Assembly (NCBI GenBank): GCA_036518955.1
Contig: DATDMG010000519.1
Location: forward strand, 1 to 24,231
Origin: DATDMG01 sp036518955
GTDB lineage: Bacteria > Actinomycetota > Actinomycetes > Actinomycetales > Kineosporiaceae
Length of the DNA: 24,231 nucleotides
Direction: 5' to 3'
Both the position numbers and the translations under genes were made by a program. Below, in pieces: positions 1 to 7,703 of this stretch. Numbering within the stretch: the stretch's first letter is position 1; each line of letters begins with the position of its first letter. The notes below the pieces were generated by a model, which made no database searches, was not told the DNA's origin, and saw nothing but the letters and a program-made list of their open reading frames with translations.

Positions 1-174
1 TCACGCCGTCCAGCTGACCCGGTGGTCGCGTCGATTCGAGCGAAGAGCGCCTGCGCCTCATGTTCAACATGGCCCAGAGCGCCTTACTGCCGTTACCCGC
101 GAAGGTCCGCGAGCGGCCGGGCAGGTCCGCTCCCTGGGAGCAGGGTTTGCGGACAACCTGCGGACAAACGATCA

Positions 175-209
175 AGAGGCCGGATTCGAGATCTTCGAAT
201 CTGGCCTCT
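175..209. terminator. Strong hairpin next to tRNA-Pro, possible terminator
   Basis: A 15-bp inverted repeat (175-189 pairs with 195-209, with one G-T wobble) encloses the five-base loop gatct. It lies 18 bases beyond the 3' end of the minus-strand tRNA-Pro, where a terminator for that tRNA would be expected. Only a short, imperfect T-rich stretch follows on the minus strand (TTGAT), so it is not a classical U-tract terminator. The flanking bases 1-174 hold no convincing gene. They contain a short direct repeat of gcggacaa (about 149-167). Confidence 0.5.
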
Positions 210-226
210 GACCTGCGGCTATACCG

Positions 227-300
<74 letters not shown>

Positions 301-329
301 ATGCCCACCGCGCGTCGGACGGTGAAGGC

Positions 330-965
330 TCCGAAATCGTAGCGCACCGAGCAGGGACAGCGCGCACTGGCGCGTCGCTGTGGCCGGGCGTCGGCCACCA
401 GCAGGGCGATGGCCCCTGCCAACGCCACTGCACGACCCCGGCGAGGTGCGCTCTGCAGCCACCCCGTCCCGCTCACCTGGTTGCCGGCCACCAGCGCCGC
501 CGATTGCGCCACGAGCATCGGCCCGAGGCGGGTCGCGCCCGCCCCTGAAGCCGTTCCGTGGCAGCAACGTCGAGCCGGCCACGTGGGTGAGTAGAGCCCC
601 GCGGCGAAGGCGACGACGAGCGCAGATACCGCCGGTCGCCGATCAGCACCCGGTAGCTGCGCAGTACCGCACTGACGCCGCCGGCACGTGACCACTCCCG
701 GGACGACCTGGGGTTCGACGAGTCCCGTGGTGGACGGCGAACGTGGCCGCCAGGCTGAACATGCCCAGCAGCAGCAACAACCTGCCACGGCGTGATCTGC
801 AGCAGCACCCCGACGTCGTCGCCAGGACTGGGACGACGCGCTCACGATCAGCGTGAGGGGGGCGCCGACCGTCGCCGGACCACTCGTCACGTCCCGCACG
901 AGGGCCCGGCCCAGGAGGTGCCGGCCGAGCTGGCGGACCGTGGCGTAGGGATCGTGTCGCTTCGC
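330..965 (-). pseudogene. Decayed Bcr/CflA-type MFS drug-efflux transporter
   Basis: No single frame is open across this stretch, but moving between the three minus-strand frames recovers a recognisable MFS protein. In order one reads GRALVRDVTSGPATVGAPLTL, then VGVLLQITPWQ, LLLLGMFSLAATFAVHHG, SAVLRSYRVLIGDRRYL, ALVVAFAAGLYS, HVAGSTLLPRNGF, GPMLVAQSAALVAGNQVSG and VALAGAIALLVA. The AxVRD motif, the RxYRVLxxDRR segment before a helix and the AGxxSG-like segment are what Bcr/CflA proton-drug antiporters carry from about helix 4 to helix 8. At least four frame changes are needed, and both the N-terminal helices and the last helices are missing. Many small indels suggest genuine decay, though draft-sequence errors could account for some of them. 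The stretch 966-1171 holds no gene that I can support. Confidence 0.6.
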
Positions 966-1115
966 CCACTTGCCATGGACTGCAACAGCGTCAGATTGCG
1001 ATCATGACGATGAGGGCACGAGACCTCGGGGCCAGCAGCGGGACGGACCCGCGGCCCGCTGGCGACGCTGGCCGGACCCGTCAGGCAGGGTGAGGCGAAA
1101 AGTACCGCGGAGGTC

Positions 1116-1155
1116 CACTGGCTCACGGTGACCCGGCCGATGACCGGGCACAGTG
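1116..1155. terminator. Imperfect hairpin downstream of tex
   Basis: An imperfect inverted repeat lies just beyond the tex stop codon. CACTG at 1116-1120 faces CAGTG at 1151-1155, and an inner GC-rich stem (gtg-acccgg against ccggg-cac, with a one-base bulge) lies at 1128-1151. Its position suits a rho-independent-like terminator for the cmk-der-tex genes on the minus strand. There is no T-tract, so the call is tentative. Confidence 0.3.
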
Positions 1156-1171
1156 AGAGGCAGCCCCCAGA

Positions 1172-3892
1172 TCAGCGGCGCCCACCCTTGCCGCTCCGCT
1201 CGGACCGCTGCTGGCCGCTCCCGTCGACGCTGAAGCCGGCCCGCCGCAGTGCGTCGGCCATTGCCGTGCTCGTCAGCGGCTCCGGCTCGGACCGCGCCGG
1301 CCGGCCACCGCCCTGCCCGCCCGGACGCTGCGCACGGCCCTGGCCCGGACCGTCCTGGCGCTGCCCGCTCCCCGGCTGCCCGGCGCCCGGTCTGCCGCCA
1401 CGCTCCGGCTGCGCGTCACGCTGGGCGGCGCGCCCGCCCCGCCCGGACTCGGCGCTCCGGCGACCGTCCTCGCGACCCCCTCGGCGGTCCGCTCCGCCGG
1501 CACCGGGCCGGCCAGCTCCGCCGGCACCGGGCCGGCCAGCTCCGCCGGAACCGCCCACCTCGTCATCCAGCCGAAGCGTCAGCCCGATCCGGGAGCGCTG
1601 GACGTCGACGTCCAGCACCTTGACCCGGACCACGTCGCCCGGCTTGGCGACGTCCCTCGGGTCCTTGACGAAGGTGTGCGACATCGCTGAGACGTGCACC
1701 AGGCCGTCCTGGTGGACGCCGATGTCCACGAAGGCCCCGAAGGCGGCGACGTTCGTCACCACACCCTCGAGGACCATCCCGGGACGCAGGTCGGCGAGCG
1801 TCTCGACGCCTTCGGCGAACGTCGCCGTGCGGAAGGCCGGCCGCGGATCGCGACCGGGCTTCTCGAGCTCGGCGAGGATGTCCGTGATGGTGGGGACGCC
1901 GAACTGGTCGTCGACGAACTCCGTCGCCTTGACCCGCCGCAGCAGCGAGCCGTTGCCGATGAGCGTGGTCACGTCGCCGCCCGCCACCGAAGCGGCGATC
2001 TTGCGGACCAGCGGGTAGGCCTCCGGGTGCACGCTGGACAGGTCGAGCGGGTCGACGCCGCCGCGGATGCGCAAGAAGCCCGCGCACTGCTCGAACGCCT
2101 TCGGGCCCAGCCTCGGGACGTCACGCAGCGCCTGCCGGGACCGGAACGGCCCGTTCGCGTTCCGATGCTCCACGATCAGCTGTGCCAGCGACTCGCTGAC
2201 CCCGGAGACCCGGCGCAACAGCGGCACCGACGCGGTGTTGACGTCGACCCCGACAGCGTTCACGCAGTCCTCGACGACCGCGTCCAGGGATCGAGACAGC
2301 TTGCCCTCGCTGATGTCGTGCTGGTACTGCCCAACCCCGATCGACTTGGGGTCGATCTTCACCAACTCCGCCAGCGGATCCTGCAGGCGCCGGGTGATCG
2401 AGACCGCGCCGCGCAGGGACACGTCGAGGTCCGGCAGCTCCGCCGAGGCATACGCCGATGCCGAGTACACCGACGCGCCGGCCTCACTGACCACCAACTT
2501 CGTCAGTGCCAGCTGGGGGTGCTTGGCGATCACCTCGGCGGCCAACTTGTCCGTCTCGCGCGAGGCAGTGCCGTTGCCGATCGCGATCAGCTCGACACCG
2601 AAGCGCGCGCACAGCGCGGCGAGTTCGGCGACGGACTGGTCCCAGCGTCGGTGCGGGACGTGCGGATAGATCGTGTGGGTGGCGACGACCTTGCCGGTCG
2701 CGTCGACGACGGCGACCTTGACGCCCGTCCGCAGGCCTGGGTCGAGGCCCATCGTGGCCCGGGTGCCGGCGGGCGCGGCGAGCAGCAGGTCGCGCAGGTT
2801 GCCGGCGAAGACGCGCACCGCCTCGTCCTCCGCAGCCTGGCGCAGCCGACCCCGCAGGTCGACGTCGAGGTGGACCTGGATCCGCGTCCGCCACGCCCAG
2901 CGCACGGTGTCCAGTAACCACTTGTCGCCCGGCCGGCCCTGGTCCGCGATCGCGAACGTCGCCGCGATCCGCCGCTCGTACCGGCTCGGACCCAGCGCCG
3001 GGTCGACGTCCGGTTCGGCGTCCGGCTCGATCTCGAGGGCGAGGACGTCCTCCTTCTCGCCACGGAACATCGCCAGGATCCGGTGCGAGGGCAGCGAGGT
3101 GAGCGCCTCAGCCTTGTCGAAGTAGTCGGAGAACTTTGCGCCGACCTCCTCCTTGCCCTCGCGCACCCGGGCCACCAGCCTGCCGCGCGTCCACACCTCC
3201 TCGCGCAGCGCCCCGACCAGGTCGGCGTCCTCCGAGAACCGCTCCACCAGGATGGCCCGAGCACCCTCCAACGCCGCCGCGACGTCCGGGACGCCCTTCT
3301 CGGCGTCCACGTAACCGGCGGCCACCTCGGCCGGCTCCTGACCGGGATCGGCGAGCAGCCCGTCCGCCAGCGGCTCCAGCCCCGCCTCCCGCGCGATCTG
3401 CGCCTTGGTACGCCGCTTCGGCTTGTACGGCAGGTAGACGTCCTCCAGGCGCGCCTTGGTGTCCGCGCCGAGGATCTGACCGAGCAGCTCGGGGGTGAGC
3501 TTGCCCTGGACGTGCACCGACTCCAGGATCGCCGCCCGGCGCTCCTCCAGCTCCCGCAGGTACCCCAGGCGCTCCTCCAGGTCGCGCAGCTGGGCGTCGT
3601 CCAGGCCCTCGGTGGCCTCCTTGCGGTACCGAGCGACGAACGGCACGGTCGCCCCGCCGTCCAGCAACTCGACCGCCGCGATCACCTGGGTGTGGCGCAC
3701 CCCGAGGTCGTCGGCGATCCGGGCGGCGATGGCGCGAGCCGTCGCCGCCGGTTCGATCACCGGTAGCGGGATCGATCCACCGGCCGACCCGCTGACCTGC
3801 TCCGTGCCGGCCGCCGTGACGTCGCCCGCCGGCCCGCCGGCGGGCGGCGTCAGGGCCACCTCGCCGCCGCTCTGGATGCTGCCCGTGGTCAC
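1172..3892 (-). CDS. tex: Tex, S1-domain RNA-binding protein
   Basis: This is a 906-residue Tex protein, a cytosolic nucleic-acid-binding factor linked to transcription and RNA metabolism. The N-terminal helical Tex region holds VPFVARYRKEATEGLDD near residues 83-99. A YqgF/RNase-H-like domain starts at MGLDPGLRTG (about 381). A helix-hairpin-helix region (GVDVNTAS...LGPKAFEQCAGFLRI) lies at about 545-605 and an S1 RNA-binding domain at about 700-772 (GMVLEGVVTNVAAFGAFVDIG). Residues 775-906 are a Gly/Arg/Ser-rich tail ending in GKGGRR, longer than in typical Tex (about 750-780 residues) and a likely extra RNA-binding extension. The GTG start at 3892 is chosen because GGAGGG lies upstream and the GTG overlaps the der stop (GTGA), implying translational coupling. 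The frame stays open further upstream inside der, but that part is not coding. Confidence 0.93.
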   Translation of the reverse strand: MTTGSIQSGGEVALTPPAGGPAGDVTAAGTEQVSGSAGGSIPLPVIEPAATARAIAARIADDLGVRHTQVIAAVELLDGGATVPFVARYRKEATEGLDDAQLRDLEERLGYLRELEERRAAILESVHVQGKLTPELLGQILGADTKARLEDVYLPYKPKRRTKAQIAREAGLEPLADGLLADPGQEPAEVAAGYVDAEKGVPDVAAALEGARAILVERFSEDADLVGALREEVWTRGRLVARVREGKEEVGAKFSDYFDKAEALTSLPSHRILAMFRGEKEDVLALEIEPDAEPDVDPALGPSRYERRIAATFAIADQGRPGDKWLLDTVRWAWRTRIQVHLDVDLRGRLRQAAEDEAVRVFAGNLRDLLLAAPAGTRATMGLDPGLRTGVKVAVVDATGKVVATHTIYPHVPHRRWDQSVAELAALCARFGVELIAIGNGTASRETDKLAAEVIAKHPQLALTKLVVSEAGASVYSASAYASAELPDLDVSLRGAVSITRRLQDPLAELVKIDPKSIGVGQYQHDISEGKLSRSLDAVVEDCVNAVGVDVNTASVPLLRRVSGVSESLAQLIVEHRNANGPFRSRQALRDVPRLGPKAFEQCAGFLRIRGGVDPLDLSSVHPEAYPLVRKIAASVAGGDVTTLIGNGSLLRRVKATEFVDDQFGVPTITDILAELEKPGRDPRPAFRTATFAEGVETLADLRPGMVLEGVVTNVAAFGAFVDIGVHQDGLVHVSAMSHTFVKDPRDVAKPGDVVRVKVLDVDVQRSRIGLTLRLDDEVGGSGGAGRPGAGGAGRPGAGGADRRGGREDGRRSAESGRGGRAAQRDAQPERGGRPGAGQPGSGQRQDGPGQGRAQRPGGQGGGRPARSEPEPLTSTAMADALRRAGFSVDGSGQQRSERSGKGGRR
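1491..1548 (-). repeat. 24-bp tandem repeat in the tex tail
   Basis: A 24-bp unit is repeated at 1491-1514 and 1515-1538, with a third partial copy after 1539. It lies in frame and encodes the repeating Gly/Ala/Arg/Pro pattern (GAGRPGAG) in the disordered C-terminal tail of Tex, just after the S1 domain. Because the unit is a multiple of three, copy-number change would alter tail length without breaking the frame. Confidence 0.85.
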
Positions 3893-5379
3893 CGACGCTT
3901 CCCTCCTCGCTTCTCGCGCGGCCGCACCGAGATCTCGATCGGTGTGCCCTCGAACCCGAACGCCTCCCGGAGCCGGCGCTCGACGAACCTGCGGTACCCA
4001 GCCTCCAGGAACCCTGTGGTGAACAGCACGAACCGCGGTGGACGAGTCGCGGCCTGGGTGCCGAACAGGATCCGCGGCTGCTTGCCCCCGCGCAGCGGGT
4101 GCGGGTGGGCCGACACGATCTCGGCGAGCAGCGCGTTCAGCCGAGCGGTCGGCACCCGGGTCTCCCACGAGGCCAGCGACCGGTCCAGCGCCGGCACCAG
4201 CCGGTCCACGTGCCGGCGGGTGCGCGCGGAGACGTTGACCCGCGGGGCCCACTGCACCTGGACCAGGTCCTGCTGGAACTCGCGCTCCAGGTAGCGGCGG
4301 CGCTCGTCGTCCACGAGGTCCCACTTGTTGTAGGCCAGGACGACGGCACGCCCGGCGTCCACGGCCAGCTGGACCACCCGGGTGTCCTGCTCGGTCAGCG
4401 GCTCCCCCGCGTCCAGCAGCACGACCGCCACCTCGGCCTTCTCCAGTGCGGCCCGAGTGCGCAGGGAGGCGTAGAAGTCCGCGCCCTGCGCCTGGTGGAT
4501 CCGGCGGCGAATGCCCGCGGTGTCCACGAACCGCCACGGGCGGCCGGCGAGCTGCACCACCTCGTCGACCGGGTCGCGGGTGGTACCGGCGGTCGCGTCG
4601 ACCACCGCCCGGTCCGCGCCCGCCAGCGTGTTGAGCAGGCTCGACTTGCCGACGTTCGGCCGCCCCACCAGCGCCACCCGGCGCAGCCCCGGCTCGCTCG
4701 GCCCGCCGGCCGCCGAGACCGGTGGCAGCACGGCCAGGCAAGCGTCGAGCAGGTCACCGCTGCCCCGGCCGTGCAGCCCCGACACCGGGTACGGCTCGCC
4801 CAACCCGAGGCTCCACAACGCGCTGGCCTCGAGCTCGCCCCGCTGGTCGTCGACCTTGTTGGCCGCCAGCACCACCGGCTTGCGAGACGTGCGCAGCAGC
4901 CGGACGACGGCCTCGTCGGTGGACGTCGCCCCGACCGTCGCGTCGACGACGAACATCACCGCGTCGGCGAGCTCGATCGCGATCTCGGCCTGCTCGGCCA
5001 CCCGTGCGTCCATCCCGCGGACGTCGCGCTCCCACCCGCCGGTGTCGACGACGGTGAACCGGCGGCCGGCCCACTCCGCCTCGTACGTGACCCGGTCGCG
5101 GGTCACCCCCGGGACATCCTCCACGACCGCCTCGCGGCGCCCGAGGATCCGGTTGACCAGCGTCGACTTACCGACGTTGGGCCGCCCGACCACCGCCAGC
5201 ACAGGCAGCGGGCCGACCGGGGGCGCGGCATCGACCACGTCGTCGCCGGCCTCCAACAGCACGAGGTCGTCGTCGGAGAGGTCGTACTCGGCCAGCCCGG
5301 CGCGCAGTGCGCGTGCGACGTCCTGGCCGGCGGTCACCTCGGGCTCCACCGCGGCGTCGTGCAGATCTCTCGTCACCAC
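3889..5379 (-). CDS. der: Ribosome-biogenesis GTPase Der (EngA)
   Basis: Der is a double GTPase needed for maturation of the 50S ribosomal subunit. The 496-residue protein shows two complete G domains. The first has P-loop GRPNVGKS at 65-72, DTGG at 112-115 and NKVD at 174-177. The second has P-loop GRPNVGKS at 239-246, DTAG at 286-289 and NKWD at 351-354. A C-terminal KH-like domain (about 395-496) ends in the basic tail RGGKRR. Residues 1-58 form an acidic N-terminal extension of the sort common in actinobacterial Der. The start is one of two adjacent GTG codons; the first (5379) has GAGGAGAGC upstream. The gene follows cmk, a frequent bacterial neighbour, and overlaps tex by four bases. 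Confidence 0.96.
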   Translation of the reverse strand: MVTRDLHDAAVEPEVTAGQDVARALRAGLAEYDLSDDDLVLLEAGDDVVDAAPPVGPLPVLAVVGRPNVGKSTLVNRILGRREAVVEDVPGVTRDRVTYEAEWAGRRFTVVDTGGWERDVRGMDARVAEQAEIAIELADAVMFVVDATVGATSTDEAVVRLLRTSRKPVVLAANKVDDQRGELEASALWSLGLGEPYPVSGLHGRGSGDLLDACLAVLPPVSAAGGPSEPGLRRVALVGRPNVGKSSLLNTLAGADRAVVDATAGTTRDPVDEVVQLAGRPWRFVDTAGIRRRIHQAQGADFYASLRTRAALEKAEVAVVLLDAGEPLTEQDTRVVQLAVDAGRAVVLAYNKWDLVDDERRRYLEREFQQDLVQVQWAPRVNVSARTRRHVDRLVPALDRSLASWETRVPTARLNALLAEIVSAHPHPLRGGKQPRILFGTQAATRPPRFVLFTTGFLEAGYRRFVERRLREAFGFEGTPIEISVRPREKRGGKRR

Positions 5380-5512
5380 TGCTCTCCTCGGGCCATCGCC
5401 CGGGTGGCCCCGCCGACGTCGCCGGGTCGGGGCGAACCGGTCATCTCCACGGCCGGCGCCACCCGGGCGGCCGACCGTGACTGCAGGGTCTCACCCGGCA
5501 CCGACAGAACCG

Positions 5513-5542
5513 CCCCGGCCGGGCCACCGGGCCCGGCCGGGG
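5513..5542. terminator. Perfect 13-bp GC hairpin between cmk and der
   Basis: A perfect inverted repeat (5513-5525 against 5530-5542, loop ACCG) made only of G and C lies inside the 236-bp gap separating the cmk stop from the der start. No T-tract follows on either strand. It could be a partial terminator or attenuator, or an RNA-stability element that separates cmk expression from der-tex. No gene is visible in the rest of the gap (5380-5615). Confidence 0.45.
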
Positions 5543-5615
5543 ACGGCCCGCAGGCTCGGACGCCCAGGTCACGAGCTCACCACCGAGGGCCACGCCGGTC
5601 TCACCGCACCCCCGC

Positions 5616-6356
5616 TCACGACGGGCACCCGCCGGCCATCGCCGGCGCCAGCTGGGAGATCGCCTCGAGGACGGCCACGACGGTCTGCTCGAAGTCCAGC
5701 CGTGACGAGTCCAGGTGCAGCACGCCGTCCGCCGGGACGTGGAAGCTGGAGACCGTGGCGTCGTCCGCGTCTCGCCGGAGCACCTGGTCACGGGTCGCCT
5801 CGAGCGCGCCGGAGTCCGCCCGACCGTGCACCTCCAGGGCGCGCCGGGCCAGCCGTGATCGCTCATCGGCCGTGAGCAGGATGCGGACGTCGGCATCCGG
5901 GGCGACCACCGTGGTGATGTCTCGCCCCTCGGCGACGCACCCGCCGTGCTCCCCGAGCCGGGACGCCTCGATGATCTCCCGCTGACGCCGGCGCAGCTCC
6001 GCCCGCACCTCCAGGTTGGTGGCGATCGCACTGACCGCCGCGGTCACCCTGGTCCGCCGGATCGCCGAGGTGACGTCGACCTCGCCGACCCGCACGGTCG
6101 GCGCCCCGGGCTCGGTGCCCATCACGAGCGGCAACCGACGCACGTGCTCGGCCACTGTCGCGCCGTCCGCCGGGTCGATCCCGTGCTCCAGCACCGACCA
6201 GCAGGCCGCCCGGTACATCGCGCCGGTGTCCAGGTAGGCCAGCCCCAGGCGGACGGCGATCTCACGCGAGACGCTCGACTTGCCCGAGCCGGAGGGCCCG
6301 TCGATCGCCACGACGAGCGGCCGGCGGGAGAGGCGGTCCAGGGCAGGGCCGGGCAC
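5616..6356 (-). CDS. cmk: Cytidylate kinase
   Basis: The product phosphorylates CMP and dCMP with ATP in pyrimidine nucleotide metabolism. The 246-residue protein has the NMP-kinase P-loop IDGPSGSGKSS (18-28) followed by the CMP-kinase signature YLDTGAMYRA (41-50). Later come EGRDITTVVAPDADVRILLTA and the charged segment RRDADD, typical of the C-terminal half. Length is slightly above the usual 220-230. The GTG start at 6356 follows GGAGGTTCTCTC on the minus strand, a good ribosome-binding site at normal spacing. It appears to be the first gene of a cmk-der-tex group. Confidence 0.95.
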   Translation of the reverse strand: MPGPALDRLSRRPLVVAIDGPSGSGKSSVSREIAVRLGLAYLDTGAMYRAACWSVLEHGIDPADGATVAEHVRRLPLVMGTEPGAPTVRVGEVDVTSAIRRTRVTAAVSAIATNLEVRAELRRRQREIIEASRLGEHGGCVAEGRDITTVVAPDADVRILLTADERSRLARRALEVHGRADSGALEATRDQVLRRDADDATVSSFHVPADGVLHLDSSRLDFEQTVVAVLEAISQLAPAMAGGCPS

Positions 6357-6433
6357 GAGAGAACCTCCGTCGGATCAGCGATGGGCCGCACCCCAGCTTA
6401 TCGGCTCGTTCGGCCCCCTCGACCCGGCTCGCC

Positions 6434-6748
6434 TCACCGGCCGGAGCTGGCCGCCTGGGAGGCGCACGGTGTCTGCCCGTACCCGGCGCGGAACGCCCGG
6501 CTGAAGACGGAGGCATCGTCGACGCGCCACTGTCGGGCGATGCCGGCGATGCCCAGCGCCGCCGAGGACGGATCCACCAGGTCGGCCCGGACGTGCTCCG
6601 GCCCTGCGCTCCCGGACGAAACGGCTCACCGTGGTCCCGTTCGCCGCGAAGATCTGCCGTACGTAGGATCGCCGCCCCCGGTACGCCGGCCTTCCGGCGG
6701 GACCACGACCTCGCAGAGCGGCCGTTCGTGGATCAACTGATGAGTCAT
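6434..6748 (-). pseudogene. AraC/XylS-family regulator remnant
   Basis: The C-terminal DNA-binding part of an AraC-type regulator is readable across a frameshift. One frame gives SYVRQIFAANGTTVSRFVRERR (from 6668). A one-base insertion near 6600 then shifts to EHVRADLVDPSSAALGIAG, IARQWRVDDASVFSRAFRAGYGQTP and a TGA at 6434. These are the two helix-turn-helix halves of the family in the right order, including the FSRAFRxxYGxTP signature. A possible start (MTHQLIHERPLCEVVV, ATG at 6748) is in yet another phase and too short to be the usual sensor domain of about 200 residues. The gene therefore looks both deleted and frameshifted. The protein would have been transcribed towards cmk. Confidence 0.75.
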
Positions 6749-6884
6749 CGCGATCACTTCTCAGGGTGAGCGGGACGTCAGGCCGGGGGCCCGCCGCAGA
6801 AGCCGCCGGGCGTCCCCGACAGGAGTGGGTTCCAGCAGCACCTATCGGTACGGATCGAGGCCCCCGGCGGACGGACGACGTCAC

Positions 6885-6920
6885 CCTCAGTGATGCACGA
6901 ACCTCAGTGATGCACGAACC
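6885..6920 (-). repeat. 17-bp tandem duplication over a stop codon
   Basis: The 17-bp unit cctcagtgatgcacgaa occurs at 6885-6901 and again at 6902-6918, with two more matching bases. It covers the last codons and TGA of the enoyl-CoA hydratase gene, so a second copy of the final codons and stop lies immediately downstream. The duplication does not change the protein. Confidence 0.9.
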
Positions 6921-7668
6921 GGGCGGGACGCTTCTCCAGGAAGGCCTGCATGCCCTCGCGCCGGTCCTCGGTGGCGAACAGCGCGTGGAACGCCCGGCGC
7001 TCGAACAGCAGACCGTCCCGCAGGCCGGTCTCCCCGGCCCGGGCAACCGCCTCCCGCGCCGCGACCACCGCGGGTCGGCCGAAGCCGGCGATCGTGCCGG
7101 CCACGTCGGCGGCTGCCGCCGCCAGGTCGGCGGCGGGCACGACCCGCGACACCAGGCCCCAGCGCTCGGCCTCGGCCGCCGACAGGGTGCGGCCGGTGAG
7201 CACCAGGTCCATCGCCCGGGCCGCCCCGACCAGCCGGGTGAGTCGCTGGGTGCCACCGATGCCGGGGATCACCCCCAAGGTGATCTCCGGCTGCCCGAAG
7301 ACCGCGGTCTCCGCCGCGAGGATGACGTCGCACATCATCGCCAGCTCGCATCCGCCGCCCAGCGCCAACCCGTTGACCGCGGCCACCTTGGGGGTACGCA
7401 GCCCGGCGAAAGCCTCCCACCGGGCCAGGTAGTCCTCGGCGACGACGTCCTGGTGGGTCTTGCCGGCCATCTCCCGGATGTCGGCTCCCGCGGCGAACGC
7501 CCGGCCGGTCCCGGTGATCACGAAGCAGCCGACGTCCGGGTCCCGGTCGAGCGGCTCCAGGGCACCGAGGAGCTCCTCCAGAAGGTCGGTGCTGAGCGCG
7601 TTGAGCACCTCCGGCCGGTTCAGGTACGCGGTGACGACCCTGCCGTCCCGCTCGATCTTCACGGTCAT
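6904..7668 (-). CDS. Enoyl-CoA hydratase/isomerase family protein
   Basis: This is a 254-residue crotonase-fold protein, predicted to hydrate trans-2-enoyl-CoA in the cytosol. The oxyanion-hole segment AFAAGADI lies at 58-64. Both catalytic glutamates of classical hydratases are present: E108 in GGGCEL and E128 in FGQPEITLG, followed by PGIGGTQRL. The C-terminal EGMQAFLEKR segment is typical. It therefore looks catalytically complete, closest to short-chain or general enoyl-CoA hydratases (FadB1x/EchA8-like). The ATG at 7668 is preferred over an upstream TTG because GGAGG sits eight bases before it. It is the third gene after the adenylation protein and the membrane reductase, only 35 bp from the latter, so co-transcription is likely. 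The substrate is not evident. Confidence 0.9.
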   Translation of the reverse strand: MTVKIERDGRVVTAYLNRPEVLNALSTDLLEELLGALEPLDRDPDVGCFVITGTGRAFAAGADIREMAGKTHQDVVAEDYLARWEAFAGLRTPKVAAVNGLALGGGCELAMMCDVILAAETAVFGQPEITLGVIPGIGGTQRLTRLVGAARAMDLVLTGRTLSAAEAERWGLVSRVVPAADLAAAAADVAGTIAGFGRPAVVAAREAVARAGETGLRDGLLFERRAFHALFATEDRREGMQAFLEKRPARFVHH

Positions 7669-7703
7669 GCCCGTTCCCTCCAACGATCCGTCGCCAGTCG
7701 GCG

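Noticed and set aside
3893..4741. Long in-frame upstream extension of tex (to give about 1189 residues)
   Set aside because: The extra part lies inside der in another frame, is low-complexity Gly/Ala/Arg sequence, and the GTG at 3892 has a good ribosome-binding site with a GTGA overlap.
4099..5985. Plus-strand open frame of 628 codons opposite der and cmk
   Set aside because: It is antisense to two certain genes. Long antisense frames are normal in DNA this GC-rich, and the translation has no domain character.
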